This document shows, in pieces, positions 63,395 to 64,000 of a stretch of 64,000 bases of DNA (positions are counted from its first letter, which is position 1; every line of letters begins with the position of its first letter). Source of the stretch: Bacillus sp. RO1 (GTDB lineage: Bacteria > Bacillota > Bacilli > Bacillales > Bacillaceae_I). Under the pieces are notes generated by a model that searched no databases, had not been told where the DNA came from, and was given only the letters and a program-made list of their open reading frames with translations. The DNA is taken from positions 97,313 through 161,312 of the forward strand of contig NZ_JAAZWB010000078.1 of assembly GCF_012524115.1 (NCBI RefSeq), written 5' to 3'. Both the position numbers and the translations under genes were made by a program.

Positions 63395-64000
63395 TTGTCA
63401 CCAAGGTCTTTATATTGGTGATGAGGACACCTCTCCTCCTTTTTTCTCGCCACTGAGGTCTTCATCACGGTGATGAGAACTTCTCTTCTCCTTTTTTTCT
63501 CGTCACTGAGGTCTTCATCACGGCGATGAGGACTTCTCTTCTCCTTTTTTCTCGCCATTGAGGTCTGCATCACGGTGATGAGAACTTCTCTTCTCCTTTT
63601 TTCTCGTCACTGAGGTCTTCATCACGGCGATGAGGTCTTCTCTTCTCCTTTTTCCTCGTCACTGAGGTCTTCATCACGGCGATGAGGACTTCTCTTCTCC
63701 TTTTCCCTCGTCCCTGAGGTCTTCTTCACGACTATGCGGACACCTCTCCTCCTTTTTTCTCGTCACTGAGGTCTTCATCACGGTGATGAGGACACCTCTT
63801 CTCCTTTTTCCTCGTCACTGAGGTCTTCATCACGGCGATGAGGACACCTCTCCTCCTTTTCCCTCGTCAATGCGGTCTTCATCACGGCGATGAGGCCTCC
63901 TCTTCTCCTTTTCCCTCGGCACTCAGGTCTTCATCACGGCGATGAGGACTTCTCTTCTCCTTTTCCCTCGTCACTGAGGTCTTCATCACGGCGATGAGGA
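63395..64000. repeat. 52-bp-period hairpin array (family B, copy 2; runs off window)
   Basis: Twelve units up to the window end, spaced 52 bp (one 53), of the form CTGAGGTCTTCATCACGGCG, ATGAGGACTTCTCTTCTCC, TTTTCCCTCGTCA. The GGTCTTCATC/GATGAGGAC arms form a hairpin. It matches the unit and the period of the array at 30.0-30.5 kb. The 63180-63390 spacer before it shows no gene. Confidence 0.9.

Noticed and set aside
63367..63573. 68-residue open frame on the minus strand
   Set aside because: It is made of 52-bp repeat units read in one frame (repeating REVLITVMKTS-like peptides) and has no ribosome binding site.

Overview
The window is low-GC chromosomal DNA of a spore-forming member of the Bacillaceae. 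The evidence is the conserved yqh neighbourhood (efp, yqhT, aroQ, yqhR, yqhQ, yqhP, yqhO, mntR, lipM, yqhL, gcvPB, gcvPA, gcvT, yqhH, yqhG), a GerA-type germination receptor, a CotF-like coat protein, AGGAGG-type ribosome binding sites and T-box/S-box control. The genus cannot be fixed from sequence alone. I see no tRNA, rRNA, IS transposase, prophage or CRISPR.

Layout. 1-4.4 kb: the start of a MetRS gene behind a Met T-box, a 20-bp-period repeat array, a methyltransferase, small membrane/lipoproteins (one probably frameshifted) and a secreted glycerophosphodiesterase. 4.4-6.4 kb: a class II LysRS paralogue behind a Lys T-box, with a palindromic repeat element between T-box and gene. 6.5-15.2 kb: accessory genes, nearly all on the minus strand (membrane-anchored PstS-like protein, phosphatase-like protein, oxidoreductase, hydrolase, Nudix, GNATs, lipoproteins, a LprI-domain protein). 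15.4-17.2 kb: a modular secreted PHB-depolymerase-like esterase. 17.9-20 kb: a three-gene unit, mpsC-like (DUF2294) - sbtA-like bicarbonate permease - zinc-less beta-carbonic-anhydrase homologue, with a terminator-like hairpin ahead of each of the first two genes. 20-25.7 kb: an alkaline-phosphatase-superfamily protein, an RNase J paralogue, a CotF-like protein, and TyrRS behind a Tyr T-box. 25.8-29.9 kb: a ribose-family ABC transporter under a SAM-I riboswitch, a candidate importer of a methionine-cycle sugar compound. 30-34.4 kb: two 52-bp-period arrays flanking an alpha-glucosidase and a beta-propeller protein. 34.4-57.3 kb: the yqh region, here interrupted by gerBAC and by a class II ribonucleotide reductase gene split by an ORF-less group I intron; the glycine cleavage genes follow a tandem glycine riboswitch. 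57.3-64 kb: small accessory genes, an M29 aminopeptidase and another 52-bp array running off the end.

The most unusual features are (i) the candidate inorganic-carbon operon with a catalytically dead-looking carbonic anhydrase homologue, (ii) two families of 52-bp-period hairpin arrays with compensatory changes in their stems, (iii) a palindromic element found three times in transcribed leaders or spacers, twice directly downstream of a riboswitch terminator, (iv) the S-box-controlled sugar-type ABC transporter, and (v) the nrdJ group I intron. Functions are assigned from recognised motifs and family resemblance; no database search was run.
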